Positions 1 to 8,771 of a DNA stretch of 64,000 nucleotides are shown here, one piece after another. The position numbers and the translations under genes were made by a program. Under the pieces are notes generated by a model that was given only the letters and a program-made list of their open reading frames with translations, searched no databases and had not been told where the DNA came from. Within the stretch, counting starts at the first letter, position 1. Each line of letters starts with the position of its first letter. Source of the stretch: Saprospiraceae bacterium (GTDB lineage: Bacteria; Bacteroidota; Bacteroidia; Chitinophagales; Saprospiraceae); contig JADJOB010000002.1 of the NCBI GenBank assembly GCA_016714025.1, positions 479,501 through 543,500 of the forward strand, written 5' to 3'.

Positions 1-537
1 AAGATCCTGAATGCATCGCACCCTTTTAGTTTTAGTTTGATAAATCGGGTATTAAGCTTCCGCTTTGACCCGATTTATCTCCCTTACCAATCGATTGATG
101 ATGCCAATTCACAAGGATTTGTTCAGTATTCCATTCGACCAAATGCCAAAGCTCCTTTAGAAACTAAATTACCCAATACGGCTTCAATTTTTTTTGATTT
201 TAATCCACCGATTCAAACGAATACAACACTACATACAATAAACAGGGACTTTATTATTGTTTCAATTAAAGTTGCCGATCCTTCAATACTAAATGTGAAC
301 ATTTATCCGAATCCGGGGACAGACTATTTAATCTTGGAAACTGACCAGCTGTCTCCGGAAAAGGATATTCAATTGTGTGATTTAAATGGCCGCGTTTTGT
401 TAACACAAAAGTGGATCGGTCAACAAAGCATTCTTCAATTGAATGATCGCTTTCAATCTGGTACTTACATTTTAAACATATATGAAAAATCTAAACTTCT
501 TTATCGAGCAACCATTGCTTTAAAAACTAAAAATTAG
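1..537 (+). CDS. T9SS-secreted protein, C-terminal part only
   Basis: The reading frame is open from base 1, so the N-terminus lies outside the window; a TTG at 37 is internal, not a start. The first ~80 residues resemble the last domain of repetitive Bacteroidota surface proteins (aromatic/Asn-Pro-Pro pattern near FDFNPPIQT). The last ~85 residues are a type A T9SS sorting domain: YPNPGTDYL, then a CDLNGRVL strand, then SGTYILNIY. In this family the domain directs export by the type IX system and is usually removed at the cell surface. What the missing part does cannot be said. The gene is followed by a 398-bp gap with hairpins. Confidence 0.8.
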   Translation, partial: KILNASHPFSFSLINRVLSFRFDPIYLPYQSIDDANSQGFVQYSIRPNAKAPLETKLPNTASIFFDFNPPIQTNTTLHTINRDFIIVSIKVADPSILNVNIYPNPGTDYLILETDQLSPEKDIQLCDLNGRVLLTQKWIGQQSILQLNDRFQSGTYILNIYEKSKLLYRATIALKTKN

Positions 538-935
538 TGGCAGCCTGGAACGCTAGGGCTGTAATATTGAAATTTGTGACGAGAAAATCCCGGTATTTCC
601 CTATGGATCTATCGGGATTTCATTTATAAATCCAGGTTAAGGAAATTAATAAAAAATTGAATTAATTATAGAAGTTAAAAAATTATACCCTGCTTAGATT
701 GATAAATTGAGATCGCTTTTTAAATATGAAAAACAAACCGTTTTGTTGTAAAATATACTTACCTATTTTAATGGTTCTCATATATTGGCTCTGAGAACCT
801 CTTCATATTGTGAACGGAACCGGTTGACTTTGTTGACCGGTTTTTTTTATTTATTGGATACCCTTAACAATTAAATCCAAATTAAATTTCAAAATTTGGC
901 TTTAGTTCTAAAAATTGAAATGAATTTACCATTCC
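538..935. other. Gene-free gap with three hairpins
   Basis: No open frame with protein character was seen. It holds a weak 8-bp inverted repeat (585-592 with 613-620, 20-base loop), a perfect 8-bp inverted repeat (773-780 with 792-799), and a terminator-like hairpin at 818-848. The last two are only 18 bases apart, which would fit the 3' end of a small transcript, but no clear promoter was found. Confidence 0.4.
818..848 (+). terminator. Rho-independent terminator-like hairpin
   Basis: A 7-bp stem (AACCGGT at 818-824, ACCGGTT at 836-842) with an 11-base loop is followed directly by a T run through 848. It reads as a terminator on the + strand. It may end the T9SS gene at 537, some 280 bases upstream, or a small RNA in the gap. 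Confidence 0.5.
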
Positions 936-2342
936 TTATTTTGATTTACTTGCCAATTCTTTTTCAATAATCAATTTAATTTGATCGGGTTTTAAATTTT
1001 TACCAATGATTTTACGCTCTTTATTCAAAACATAAATTTCAGGAGTGATATCTACAAAATATTTAGCATAGATGCTTCGATTGGTTGGATCGTGAACGTT
1101 GATCCATAGATCTGTTTGATATTTTTTTACAAAGTCGCGCCATTTTTGATCCGTTGAATTCAAAACAACGGCAAATACTTCGACTCCTTTTGACTTCCAT
1201 TCTTTGTAAAACTGAACCAGTTGGGGGGTTTCCTTTTGACAATGGTCGCAATCAGGATCATACATATACACAATCACAAAATCTTCTTTCAACTCATAAA
1301 TAGAGCGGGTTGCTCCGTTTAAATCTGTAGAAACAATATCTTGACCCTGGCAACCCAAACAACTGGATTGCATTTCATAAACTTTTTTCTTTATTGCAGC
1401 TAATTCTTTATCGTCCATCCAAAATGCATTTTCCTTGGTAAAATATTTATCCAGGATATGCACAAAGACCGCTTCTCCATCCATTACTTTTGTCTTTGTT
1501 GGTTCATAATTTAGTGCAATCCAATTGCTAACAAACTGAAATATTTCTTTATTGGCCAAGGATTTCTTAATAATAAAATCAGCTTGACGGATGATTGAAT
1601 CCGGATGTTGCGGAGTTAATTCAACAATAAACTTCTTTAACTTATTGACCAATACCGGTGTATATAACAATCGCTTATCAGACAAATCAACATTGTCCCA
1701 ATAAGCCTGTCGAAATAATTCAAGTTGTTGATCCCGGTCGATTTCACCATTTGCTTTTCGAACATCTACCAAATCAGGATTTTGACCAGCGCGTTTAAAT
1801 TTTACAAAAAACACATTGGGATATTTTTTTATAAAGCCATCCAGCTGGTTTTTCTTTTCATCAATGATCTTTTTAACTTCAACATCGTATTTTTTTAATG
1901 CAACACTGTCATTGGCTTTTGCATTGCGCATGGCATTGAGGGAATCCATAGCAAATTCATGTCGCAATTGAAGTTTTAAGGTTTCATATAGGAGTTGATT
2001 GTCAATGGAACCCTGTATTTGCATGTTCCCTATTAAATCTTCTTTTGTTGTGTGCATTGAAAAATCCTGATCTAAATCCAAAATCATATGGAAATTGGTA
2101 TAGTCAGGTAGTATCAAATAATAATATCCAGGGTGGTAGGGTTTTTTACGAATCCATTCAAATTCCCCTTGTGCATTTGAAAAGGTAGAATCCACAAATA
2201 AATTCTGGTCACCAAACACACTTATTAATTTCACAGTTCCACTTTTAAGGCCCTGGACCTTGCAGCGAATTTCAACACTGTCCTTTTGACTATAAAGTCC
2301 TCCTGAACCAACAATCAGCAGTAAAAAAATCAATAATCTCAT
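936..2342 (-). CDS. Secreted thioredoxin-like protein (DUF4369/TlpA type)
   Basis: 468 aa from the ATG at 2342. The frame is open further upstream, but a start at 2342 gives a clean signal peptide (MRLLIFLLLIVGSGG then LYSQ). The N-terminal ~100 residues look like the DUF4369 beta domain common in Bacteroidota TlpA-like proteins. A helical middle follows, then a thioredoxin fold with the redox motif CDHC in DPDCDHCQKE and the cis-Pro region DITPEIYVLN. A second pair, CLGC, sits about 40 residues before it. Family knowledge suggests an extracytoplasmic thiol-disulfide oxidoreductase; the substrate is unknown. It is convergent with nothing close by and divergent from the GHMP kinase. Confidence 0.8.
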   Translation of the reverse strand: MRLLIFLLLIVGSGGLYSQKDSVEIRCKVQGLKSGTVKLISVFGDQNLFVDSTFSNAQGEFEWIRKKPYHPGYYYLILPDYTNFHMILDLDQDFSMHTTKEDLIGNMQIQGSIDNQLLYETLKLQLRHEFAMDSLNAMRNAKANDSVALKKYDVEVKKIIDEKKNQLDGFIKKYPNVFFVKFKRAGQNPDLVDVRKANGEIDRDQQLELFRQAYWDNVDLSDKRLLYTPVLVNKLKKFIVELTPQHPDSIIRQADFIIKKSLANKEIFQFVSNWIALNYEPTKTKVMDGEAVFVHILDKYFTKENAFWMDDKELAAIKKKVYEMQSSCLGCQGQDIVSTDLNGATRSIYELKEDFVIVYMYDPDCDHCQKETPQLVQFYKEWKSKGVEVFAVVLNSTDQKWRDFVKKYQTDLWINVHDPTNRSIYAKYFVDITPEIYVLNKERKIIGKNLKPDQIKLIIEKELASKSK

Positions 2343-2547
2343 GGTAGTATTTAATATTCCGGTTAATAATGCAAAGTAAAATAAACTAACGCACTCTATG
2401 CCTTGTAGCCTTAGCGGACAGGCCATTTTAGCCTTATTTTAGGATAATTTTAATACTTCCAGGTACCTGGCGCCGCAAAATCATATTAAAAATACATATA
2501 TATAAACAAATTCCTATCTTCGCCAGGATTTCGAAAATCCAATATTT

Positions 2548-3462
2548 ATTAAAGCTGAATTTTACGCCCGGGGCAAAGTGTTATTAAGTTCAGAGTACCT
2601 TGTACTTTTTGGTGCTACCGCTTTGGCATTGCCTACCCGCTTGGGCCAGAAAATGAAGGTTCAGGAATTAAATGGTTCTGAAATTATCTGGAATTCTTAC
2701 GGACCAGATGGTAAAAAGTGGTTTTCTGCAGAAATTGACCTCATGGGTTTTGATGTAACTGAGTCCAGTCACCCTGAAACTGGTAAATTCCTTAGAAAAT
2801 TATTAAAGGCCTGTTGTCAAAACAATTCAGAATTTTTATCCCATTGGAAAAAATATAAAGTTGATCACTACCTCGAGTTTCCTAATTCCTGGGGACTTGG
2901 ATCCAGTTCGACTTTAATTTTTAATATGGCTTCCTGGGCAGATGTCAATCCATACCATTTATATTTTGATGTTGAACAAGGCTCTGGCTATGATGTTGCC
3001 TGCGCTGGAGCAGAAGGACCCATACTATATACCTTAGGAGATGGCTCCATTGATTTGGAAGAAATTGATTTCAAACCGAGTTTTCATGACAAGCTGTTTT
3101 TTATACCCCTCAATCAAAAAACAAGCAGTAAGGAAGCCGTTGAAAAGGCGAAGCAGCAAAAACCTGATAAAAAAATTATACAGGAAGCCACTGAGCTAAC
3201 GAATAAATTACTCGACATACACTCTTTAACCCAATTTGAAAACTGGATTGCACAACATGAGTCCTTGATTTCGAATTATACCGGTATCCAACGTATAAAA
3301 GATCAAAAGTTTCCGGATTTCCAAGGTGAAATTAAATCATTGGGTGCCTGGGGTGGAGATATTATACTGGCTACAGCAAGCAATGGCAAAGAAGCACTTG
3401 TATCTTATTTTAAAACCAAAGGCTACGAAAAGGTAATTCCCTATGCTGAATTAATCCTTTAG
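2548..3462 (+). CDS. GYDIA-family GHMP kinase, mevalonate-kinase-like
   Basis: Recognised by the N-terminal motif FYARGKVLLSSEYLVL, the ATP-binding glycine loop WGLGSSSTL, and SGYDVACAGAEG, a variant of the GYDIA motif that names this Bacteroidota family. The C-terminal WGGDIILA fits the GHMP C-lobe. The exact substrate of the family is not established; a role near isoprenoid or sugar phosphorylation is inferred. The start is a problem: upstream to the in-frame stop at 2503 there is no ATG, GTG, TTG or CTG. The first GTG (2578) lies inside the conserved motif and would remove FYARGK. An ATT at 2548, giving MKAEFYARGK, is the best guess. A promoter-like TATCTTCG lies at 2515-2522. Confidence 0.8.
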   Translation: MKAEFYARGKVLLSSEYLVLFGATALALPTRLGQKMKVQELNGSEIIWNSYGPDGKKWFSAEIDLMGFDVTESSHPETGKFLRKLLKACCQNNSEFLSHWKKYKVDHYLEFPNSWGLGSSSTLIFNMASWADVNPYHLYFDVEQGSGYDVACAGAEGPILYTLGDGSIDLEEIDFKPSFHDKLFFIPLNQKTSSKEAVEKAKQQKPDKKIIQEATELTNKLLDIHSLTQFENWIAQHESLISNYTGIQRIKDQKFPDFQGEIKSLGAWGGDIILATASNGKEALVSYFKTKGYEKVIPYAELIL

Positions 3463-3497
3463 GCTGGTTTCCTGTTATATATTCTGAAACCTGAACA

Positions 3498-4259
3498 ATG
3501 CCCCCGGCTATTTGGTATCCTCTGCAATTAGATAAAATTATCACTGAAACGGAATTTACCCGTCGTTTCATCTTTCACATAGATTCTGATGGCTTATTTG
3601 ATTATGAGGCTGGGCAATTTTTAACCTGTGATCTTCCCATTGGAGAAAAAAGAGCACAACGCTGGCGTAGTTACAGCATTGCAAACTGGAATCCAGGAAA
3701 TCAGGAAATTGAATTTTGCATTTCCTATAAAGAAGGGGGACCTGCATCTGAATACTTTTTTAAAAACATTTCGATAGGCGATCAATTTAAATGCAAAGGT
3801 CCGGAAGGTACGTTTATCCTTCCCGATCAAACTTCGCAAAATTTAATTCTAATTTGCACGGGCACCGGACTTGCCCCTTTTAGAGCCATGATTCAAAAAA
3901 TCATTAAACAAAAAATCACATTTGATTCCATCCATCTAATTTATGGAACCAGAACCCTGAAGGATATCATTTATAAATCTGAATTATTGCAATGGCCTCA
4001 AGATGTTTTAAATTTAAATACCCATATTTGTCTTTCGCGTGAAACCGAATTGTTTGAATTTAATTCACCATCTGTTTTTGTCCATTCTGGATATGTACAC
4101 CCAGTTTATAAAACCATGCTTCAAAACAATCTTATAGATTCAACAAAAAGCAATTTTCTAATATGCGGCTGGAGCGCCATGATTGATGAAGCTGTATTAA
4201 ATTTATTTTCAGAATATAAAATTCCACGAGAACGTATACGGTTTGAGTTGTATGGGTGA
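3498..4259 (+). CDS. FAD/NAD(P)H oxidoreductase, ferredoxin-NADP reductase type
   Basis: 253 aa. An N-terminal FAD-binding barrel carries RWRSYSIA (the RxYS flavin motif) near residues 55-62. The Rossmann-like half starts at LICTGTGLAPFRAM, and the protein ends in an aromatic residue region (RFELYG). No Cys cluster for a [2Fe-2S] domain is visible, so this is the reductase module alone. It probably moves electrons between NAD(P)H and ferredoxin or flavodoxin; the partner is not known. It lies 35 bp after the GHMP kinase on the same strand, so co-transcription is possible without an obvious functional link. Confidence 0.8.
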   Translation: MPPAIWYPLQLDKIITETEFTRRFIFHIDSDGLFDYEAGQFLTCDLPIGEKRAQRWRSYSIANWNPGNQEIEFCISYKEGGPASEYFFKNISIGDQFKCKGPEGTFILPDQTSQNLILICTGTGLAPFRAMIQKIIKQKITFDSIHLIYGTRTLKDIIYKSELLQWPQDVLNLNTHICLSRETELFEFNSPSVFVHSGYVHPVYKTMLQNNLIDSTKSNFLICGWSAMIDEAVLNLFSEYKIPRERIRFELYG

Positions 4260-4681
4260 TATTGGAAATAGGGAATAGGGAATAGGCTGTTGGACTGCTG
4301 GGCTGTTGGGCTGTTAGACTGTTGGACTGTTAGAGAGATAGCTGGAATCGTTGCTTCCTTGCTTCTTAGCTTATTAGCTTATTAGCTTCTTAGCTTCCTT
4401 GCTTCTTTTCTACTTTGCGTCTCTGTGAGAAAATAATTAGTTGGTAGGTGATAGAATGTCCTTACCTAAAATAGCTTGAATTTTTAAATAAATTAAAGAT
4501 CTTGTTGATGAAGCTTGAAGTTTTCTTTTGGGAGCATTATTTCTCCAGAGCACGTATTTAATGTTCAATGAGCAATGCTCAATGAACAATTTTCATTGAA
4601 AGATCCCATTATTCATAGAACCATTGGAACATTGCAACATTGCAACATTGGAAAATTGGAAAATTGGAAAATTTTCCCAAA
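4260..4681. repeat. Low-complexity intergenic repeat cluster
   Basis: No gene. Three kinds of short repeat follow one another: GCTGTTGG/ACTGTTGG units (about 4280-4335), AGCTTATT/AGCTTCTT units (about 4360-4410), and CATTGCAA/CATTGGAA/AATTGGAA units (about 4620-4675). An imperfect inverted repeat around TGAGCAATGCTCA lies at about 4570. The same unit families recur at 8452-8771. It separates two convergent genes. Confidence 0.75.
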
Positions 4682-6037
4682 TTATTCAATCGATTTAAGT
4701 TGTTGATAAATTTCTTTTAGTTCGTCTGGGGTCCAGTCTGTTTTTTCTGATCTGCATAAATTCATCAGCAAGTCATCTTGCAGGCGGCCTTTAATCATAG
4801 CATCGCGATAGGATATATCCGGTCTGAAGGTAACCATCGCATATTTAGAATAGTATTCGGGAAATTGTTTTTCCAGTTGCATCTCCAGTTTGCGTTTTCT
4901 TTGAAAAACAGGGTCTGCAACTTTATCGCGCATTTCTATGAAATTATCTTCAGCCAAATCGGCTATTGCATCCGAATTTGGTTTTCTTATTTCTGAAAAT
5001 GTTTTACAGATTGTTTGCCAATCCATTTTCTCATCAAGCAATTTATCAAATACGAAGACATCTTCGAAACCACAATTCATTCCCTGGCCATAAAAAGGAA
5101 TGATGGCATGAGCTGCATCTCCCATTAAAAGAATTTTATCTTCATCATGCCATGGTGAACATTTTACTGTATAAAGATGTCCGGTAGGATTGTGGAAAAA
5201 CTCACTCGTTAATTGGGGAATTAATGAAATGGCATCTTTAAAATAGGTTTCAAAAAAGATTAATAACTGATTTTCATTTTTTAAAACTTCAAAGCTTTCA
5301 GATCCGTGATAAGGCAAGAACAAGGTTGCAGTAAATGTAGCATCGGGATTGGGAAGTGCAATCATCATAAAATGGCCCCGTGGCCAAATGTGTAACACAT
5401 TTTTTTCTAATAAAAATTCGCCATTTGCTCCCGGTGGAATCGTTAATTCCTTGTATCCATAATTTTGAAATACTTGTGAATAGTTAAAATGCAAACGGGC
5501 AGATTGTTCCATAAAATATTGCCTGCTTGCCGATGCAGCTCCATCGGTACCAATTATTAAATCAAATGAACGTTCTTCGGAATTTTTAGACTCATTTTCA
5601 AAAAAAGCTTTATTGGTTTGCGCATTAATTTTTTTCAATTGGGTATTAAACTGAATCGCATTCGGTTTTATTTTTTCAATGGCGTCCATCAAGATCACAT
5701 TGAGCGTACGTCTTGAAATGGAATTTATATATTCACCGGCTCTTGAACTGTATGCCTGATATACCAATTGACCTTTCAGGTCGTGGATTAAACGGCCTTC
5801 CATTTTTATAGCGTTTGCCAGTAATTCCTTTTCGAGTCCAGCCAGTTTTAATGTTTGGATTCCCCGATGGGAAAGTGCCAGATTGATCGATCGTCCAGCA
5901 CTGATTGCTGCTTTGCGCATATCCGGACGGGATTCGTACACCGTGACATCAAATCCCCGTTGCAATAAACGCAAGGCAAGTAAACTTCCAACCAGGCCAC
6001 AACCCGCAATTTGAATGGTTCTATTTTGATTAATCAT
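4682..6037 (-). CDS. kmo: Kynurenine 3-monooxygenase
   Basis: 451 aa. A group A flavoprotein hydroxylase: GCGLVGSLLALRLL is the FAD GxGxxG motif at residues 12-17, and LLMGDAAHAIIPFYGQGMNC is the FAD-ribityl GD motif with the Gly-rich loop. The family converts L-kynurenine to 3-hydroxykynurenine with NADPH and O2. The start overlaps the 3' end of kynU by 8 bp, so the two are translationally coupled. Together they would feed 3-hydroxyanthranilate, an aerobic route from tryptophan toward quinolinate and NAD, or a tryptophan catabolic branch. The enzymes before and after these steps are not in the window. Confidence 0.93.
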   Translation of the reverse strand: MINQNRTIQIAGCGLVGSLLALRLLQRGFDVTVYESRPDMRKAAISAGRSINLALSHRGIQTLKLAGLEKELLANAIKMEGRLIHDLKGQLVYQAYSSRAGEYINSISRRTLNVILMDAIEKIKPNAIQFNTQLKKINAQTNKAFFENESKNSEERSFDLIIGTDGAASASRQYFMEQSARLHFNYSQVFQNYGYKELTIPPGANGEFLLEKNVLHIWPRGHFMMIALPNPDATFTATLFLPYHGSESFEVLKNENQLLIFFETYFKDAISLIPQLTSEFFHNPTGHLYTVKCSPWHDEDKILLMGDAAHAIIPFYGQGMNCGFEDVFVFDKLLDEKMDWQTICKTFSEIRKPNSDAIADLAEDNFIEMRDKVADPVFQRKRKLEMQLEKQFPEYYSKYAMVTFRPDISYRDAMIKGRLQDDLLMNLCRSEKTDWTPDELKEIYQQLKSIE

Positions 6038-7292
6038 TTAGCGCTTGCTTTAAAATTTGAATGAAATCAAAAATGTCAGTGAAGCTGTTATAAAGTGGGA
6101 CAGGTGCAAGCCGAATTACATCTGGTTCGCGCCAATCTGCTATGACACCGGCTTCTGTAATTTTATTAAAAATCGTTTTATCGGCATCTTTTAATTGAAT
6201 GGATATCTGGCATCCTCTTTCTGCTTCTGAACGAGGTGTAATTATTTTCAATTTGGGGTGATCCATTTCATCAATTAAATTAAACAAGACATTTCCCAGC
6301 TGCATGGATTTCAATCGCAAATTATCCATTCCGGCTTCATCAAACAATTCAAAGGATGCACGCAAACATGCCATAGGTAATATGGGAGGGTTGCTTAACT
6401 GCCAACCTTCCGCACCCGACATGATTTCAAAATGCGGACTCATTTTAAAACGTGATTTTTTATTGTGTCCCCACCAACCGGTAAAACGCGGAATGTCATA
6501 ACTGTAAGCATGTCGCTCATGGACAAAACACCCGGCCAGGCTTCCCGGTCCGCCATTCAAATATTTATAACCGCACCAGATTGCAAAATCAGGACCCTCT
6601 TCATGCAATTTAAGAAGTAAGTTCCCGGCTCCATGTGCCAGATCAAATCCGACCAGACAACCGCTTTGATGCGCTAATTCGGTAATAAATTTTATAGGAT
6701 ATGCTTGTCCGCTGTAATAATTTACAGAACCAATTAAAGCTAATGCAATTTCATCGCCTTGTTTTTTGAAAACGTTTTCAATGGTTTCTTTTGAAACATA
6801 AGCTTCACCAGGTTCAGGTTGAAGAATTATCAACTGAGTGGCTGGATCATAACCATGAAATCGAATTTGGGATTCCACAGCATAGCGATCTGAAGGAAAG
6901 CAACTGTGCTCAATCAAAATTTTAGTTCGTTTTCCTTCCGGCCGGTAAAAACTAACCAGCATTAAATGCAAATTGACGGTAAGTGTATTCATCACCACCG
7001 TCTCAATGGGCTTTGCACCTATAATACGGGCCATAGAATCTGTAAGAAATTCGTGGTAAGGCAACCAGGCATGTTTTGCCTGATGATGACCATGGACACC
7101 AAAATTTGCCCAATCCCTTAGTTCTTGTTCGACATAAGCTTTGGTCTTAACTGGTTGAAGTCCTAAAGAATTTCCACAAAAGTAAATGGCATCTTTTTCA
7201 GTTTTGGTTTTTGGAAACAGGAATTGGGCTCTAAAATGCTTCAATGGATCCTGTTCGTCCATTTGTTGTGCTGCAGTTCGGTTTAAATCCAT
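6030..7292 (-). CDS. kynU: Kynureninase
   Basis: 420 aa, normal length for the family. A PLP enzyme of aminotransferase class V: NSLGLQP near the N-terminus, VGFDLAHGAGN (PLP-nitrogen Asp) and WCGYKYLNGGPGS (Schiff-base Lys) are visible. It cleaves kynurenine or 3-hydroxykynurenine to (3-hydroxy)anthranilate and alanine. It is first in a two-gene operon with kmo (8-bp overlap). Its start faces xerD across a 250-bp region that contains a perfect 46-bp palindrome, which might serve as a regulatory site. Confidence 0.94.
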   Translation of the reverse strand: MDLNRTAAQQMDEQDPLKHFRAQFLFPKTKTEKDAIYFCGNSLGLQPVKTKAYVEQELRDWANFGVHGHHQAKHAWLPYHEFLTDSMARIIGAKPIETVVMNTLTVNLHLMLVSFYRPEGKRTKILIEHSCFPSDRYAVESQIRFHGYDPATQLIILQPEPGEAYVSKETIENVFKKQGDEIALALIGSVNYYSGQAYPIKFITELAHQSGCLVGFDLAHGAGNLLLKLHEEGPDFAIWCGYKYLNGGPGSLAGCFVHERHAYSYDIPRFTGWWGHNKKSRFKMSPHFEIMSGAEGWQLSNPPILPMACLRASFELFDEAGMDNLRLKSMQLGNVLFNLIDEMDHPKLKIITPRSEAERGCQISIQLKDADKTIFNKITEAGVIADWREPDVIRLAPVPLYNSFTDIFDFIQILKQALND

Positions 7293-7420
7293 ACAAATTA
7301 AAAAGCCAAAAATAAGCGATTTGAAAGGAAAGAGACTTTTGATTTGATGAATTTTACAAAATCAAAAGAAAATAGTGCTGCCTAAATTAATTCATCTTGC
7401 TAAATTTCAAAACGGGCATT

Positions 7421-7466
7421 TGTAAATTCCAAACTTGGGGTTTAAACCCCAAGTTTGGAATTTACA
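7421..7466. repeat. Perfect 46-bp palindrome without spacer
   Basis: Bases 7421-7443 are the exact reverse complement of 7444-7466, with no loop; symmetry breaks at 7420/7467. Each arm contains AAACTTGGGG. It lies between the divergent starts of kynU (7292) and xerD (7543), so it is not a 3'-end terminator. It could extrude as a cruciform or bind a dimeric protein; both are inference. Confidence 0.9.
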
Positions 7467-7505
7467 GCAATAATTGAAATAATTATAAATGTTTACATGA
7501 ATGTC

Positions 7506-7538
7506 TTTGCGGTTTAAATGATATTCCCTTTACTTTTA
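7506..7538 (+). promoter_or_regulatory. Putative promoter of xerD
   Basis: TTTG at 7506-7509 and TACTTTTA at 7531-7538 are 21 bases apart, close to the Bacteroidota consensus TTTG-N19/21-TAnnTTTG (last base differs). Transcription would begin at or just before the ATG at 7543, so the message would have almost no leader. Confidence 0.4.
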
Positions 7539-7542
7539 CCCT

Positions 7543-8451
7543 ATGGATTGGCATGCTGCACGGGAAGGATTTGTAAATTATTTGAAATTGGAGCGTTCTA
7601 TGGCCATGCATTCCGTTGATGCATACTTGCGTGATTTAGATAAATTACAACATTATGCTGAGTCAAAGAATCCTATGTTAAGCCCTGAGGCAATTCAGAT
7701 GGATGATGTCGAAGATTTTTTATCCTGGTTGCAGCAATTTGGTTTAGAAGAACGCTCGCAGGCCCGAATTCTTTCAGGCATCAAAGCTTTTTATAAATAT
7801 TTATTGATTGAAGAGCTCATACAAATAAATCCAACCGAACTGATTGAGGGACCAAAACTAAAACGTAACCTCCCAGATGTGTTGCATATTGAAGAAATTG
7901 AAGCAATTTTTGCTGCAGTAGATTTAAGCAAAGATTTTGGACATCGGGACAAGGCAATTTTAGAAACGCTGTATTCGTGTGGACTTCGTGTCAGTGAATT
8001 GGTCGAACTTTTGTGTTCCAATGTTTTTGAAGAAGAGACCATGATAAAAGTGATTGGAAAAGGCAATAAAGAGCGACTGATTCCAATTGGTCAAAAAGCA
8101 TTAGATCAAATTAAATTATATAAAATATCCTATCGAAATACCTTGCCGGTTGTGAAAGGTTTTGAAGATCATTTATTTTTAAATCGGTTTGGAAAAAAAT
8201 TATCCCGCACGCTGGTGTTTCAAATGGTTAAAGAAAATGTTGCAAAAGCCGGAATAAAAAAACAGGTAAGTCCACATACGTTTAGACATTCGTTTGCAAC
8301 CCATTTGGTTGAAGGTGGAGCCAATTTAAGAGCTGTTCAGGAAATGTTAGGACATGAGAGTATTACTACTACAGAAATCTATACGCACCTGGATTTGAAT
8401 TACCTCCGTGAAACTGTTTTGCAATTTCATCCGATGAATAAAAGGAGCTGA
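7543..8451 (+). CDS. xerD: Tyrosine recombinase XerD
   Basis: 302 aa, the usual XerC/D length. An N-terminal SAM-like DNA-binding domain (about 1-105) is followed by the catalytic domain with all expected residues: R149 (SCGLRVSEL), K173 (GKGNKERLIP), H245 and R248 (PHTFRHSFATHL), H271 (MLGHESITTT) and nucleophile Y280 (EIYTHLD). The family resolves chromosome dimers at dif sites. Lack of attachment sites or cargo genes, and the high likeness to the housekeeping form, argue against an integrase of a mobile element. XerD rather than XerC is chosen from general sequence feel and is less sure. Confidence 0.9.
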   Translation: MDWHAAREGFVNYLKLERSMAMHSVDAYLRDLDKLQHYAESKNPMLSPEAIQMDDVEDFLSWLQQFGLEERSQARILSGIKAFYKYLLIEELIQINPTELIEGPKLKRNLPDVLHIEEIEAIFAAVDLSKDFGHRDKAILETLYSCGLRVSELVELLCSNVFEEETMIKVIGKGNKERLIPIGQKALDQIKLYKISYRNTLPVVKGFEDHLFLNRFGKKLSRTLVFQMVKENVAKAGIKKQVSPHTFRHSFATHLVEGGANLRAVQEMLGHESITTTEIYTHLDLNYLRETVLQFHPMNKRS

Positions 8452-8771
8452 GGGGTTGGAAGGCTGAAAGGCTGTTAGACTGTTAGGCTGTTGGGGAGTT
8501 GGGGTGGAGAGTTATTGGTATGTTGAACATTTTTGAATTTTTGACTACTGACTCCTAACTGCTGACTACTGATTTTGGGGCTGGAGGGCTGAAGGGAATG
8601 AATGATAAACATTTTTTGACTACTAATTACTGACTGCTAACTACTGATTTTTGGGCTGTTGGGCTGTTGGGCTAGTAGATTGTTAGGCTAAAGGACTTAA
8701 GGACTTCTTCTCTATAGACTTCTTAATTTTAACATTAAACCATTGCAGCATTGCACCATTGCACCATTGAT
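8452..8771. repeat. Low-complexity intergenic repeat cluster
   Basis: No gene. It contains GGCTGTTAGACTGTTAGG-like runs, two related stretches built from GACTACTGACT/CTAACTGCTGACTACTGATT (about 8541-8575 and 8617-8650), more GGGCTGTT units (about 8653-8675), and CATTGCAC/CATTGCAG units (8738-8770). It shares its unit families with 4260-4681 and again sits between convergent genes. Confidence 0.75.

Noticed and set aside
7543..8451. Phage or ICE integrase
   Set aside because: Length, residues and context match housekeeping XerD; no att duplication, tRNA or cargo genes nearby.
4260..8771. CRISPR or minisatellite genes in the low-complexity clusters
   Set aside because: Units are 8-20 bp, mixed and without regular spacing; no coding frame.
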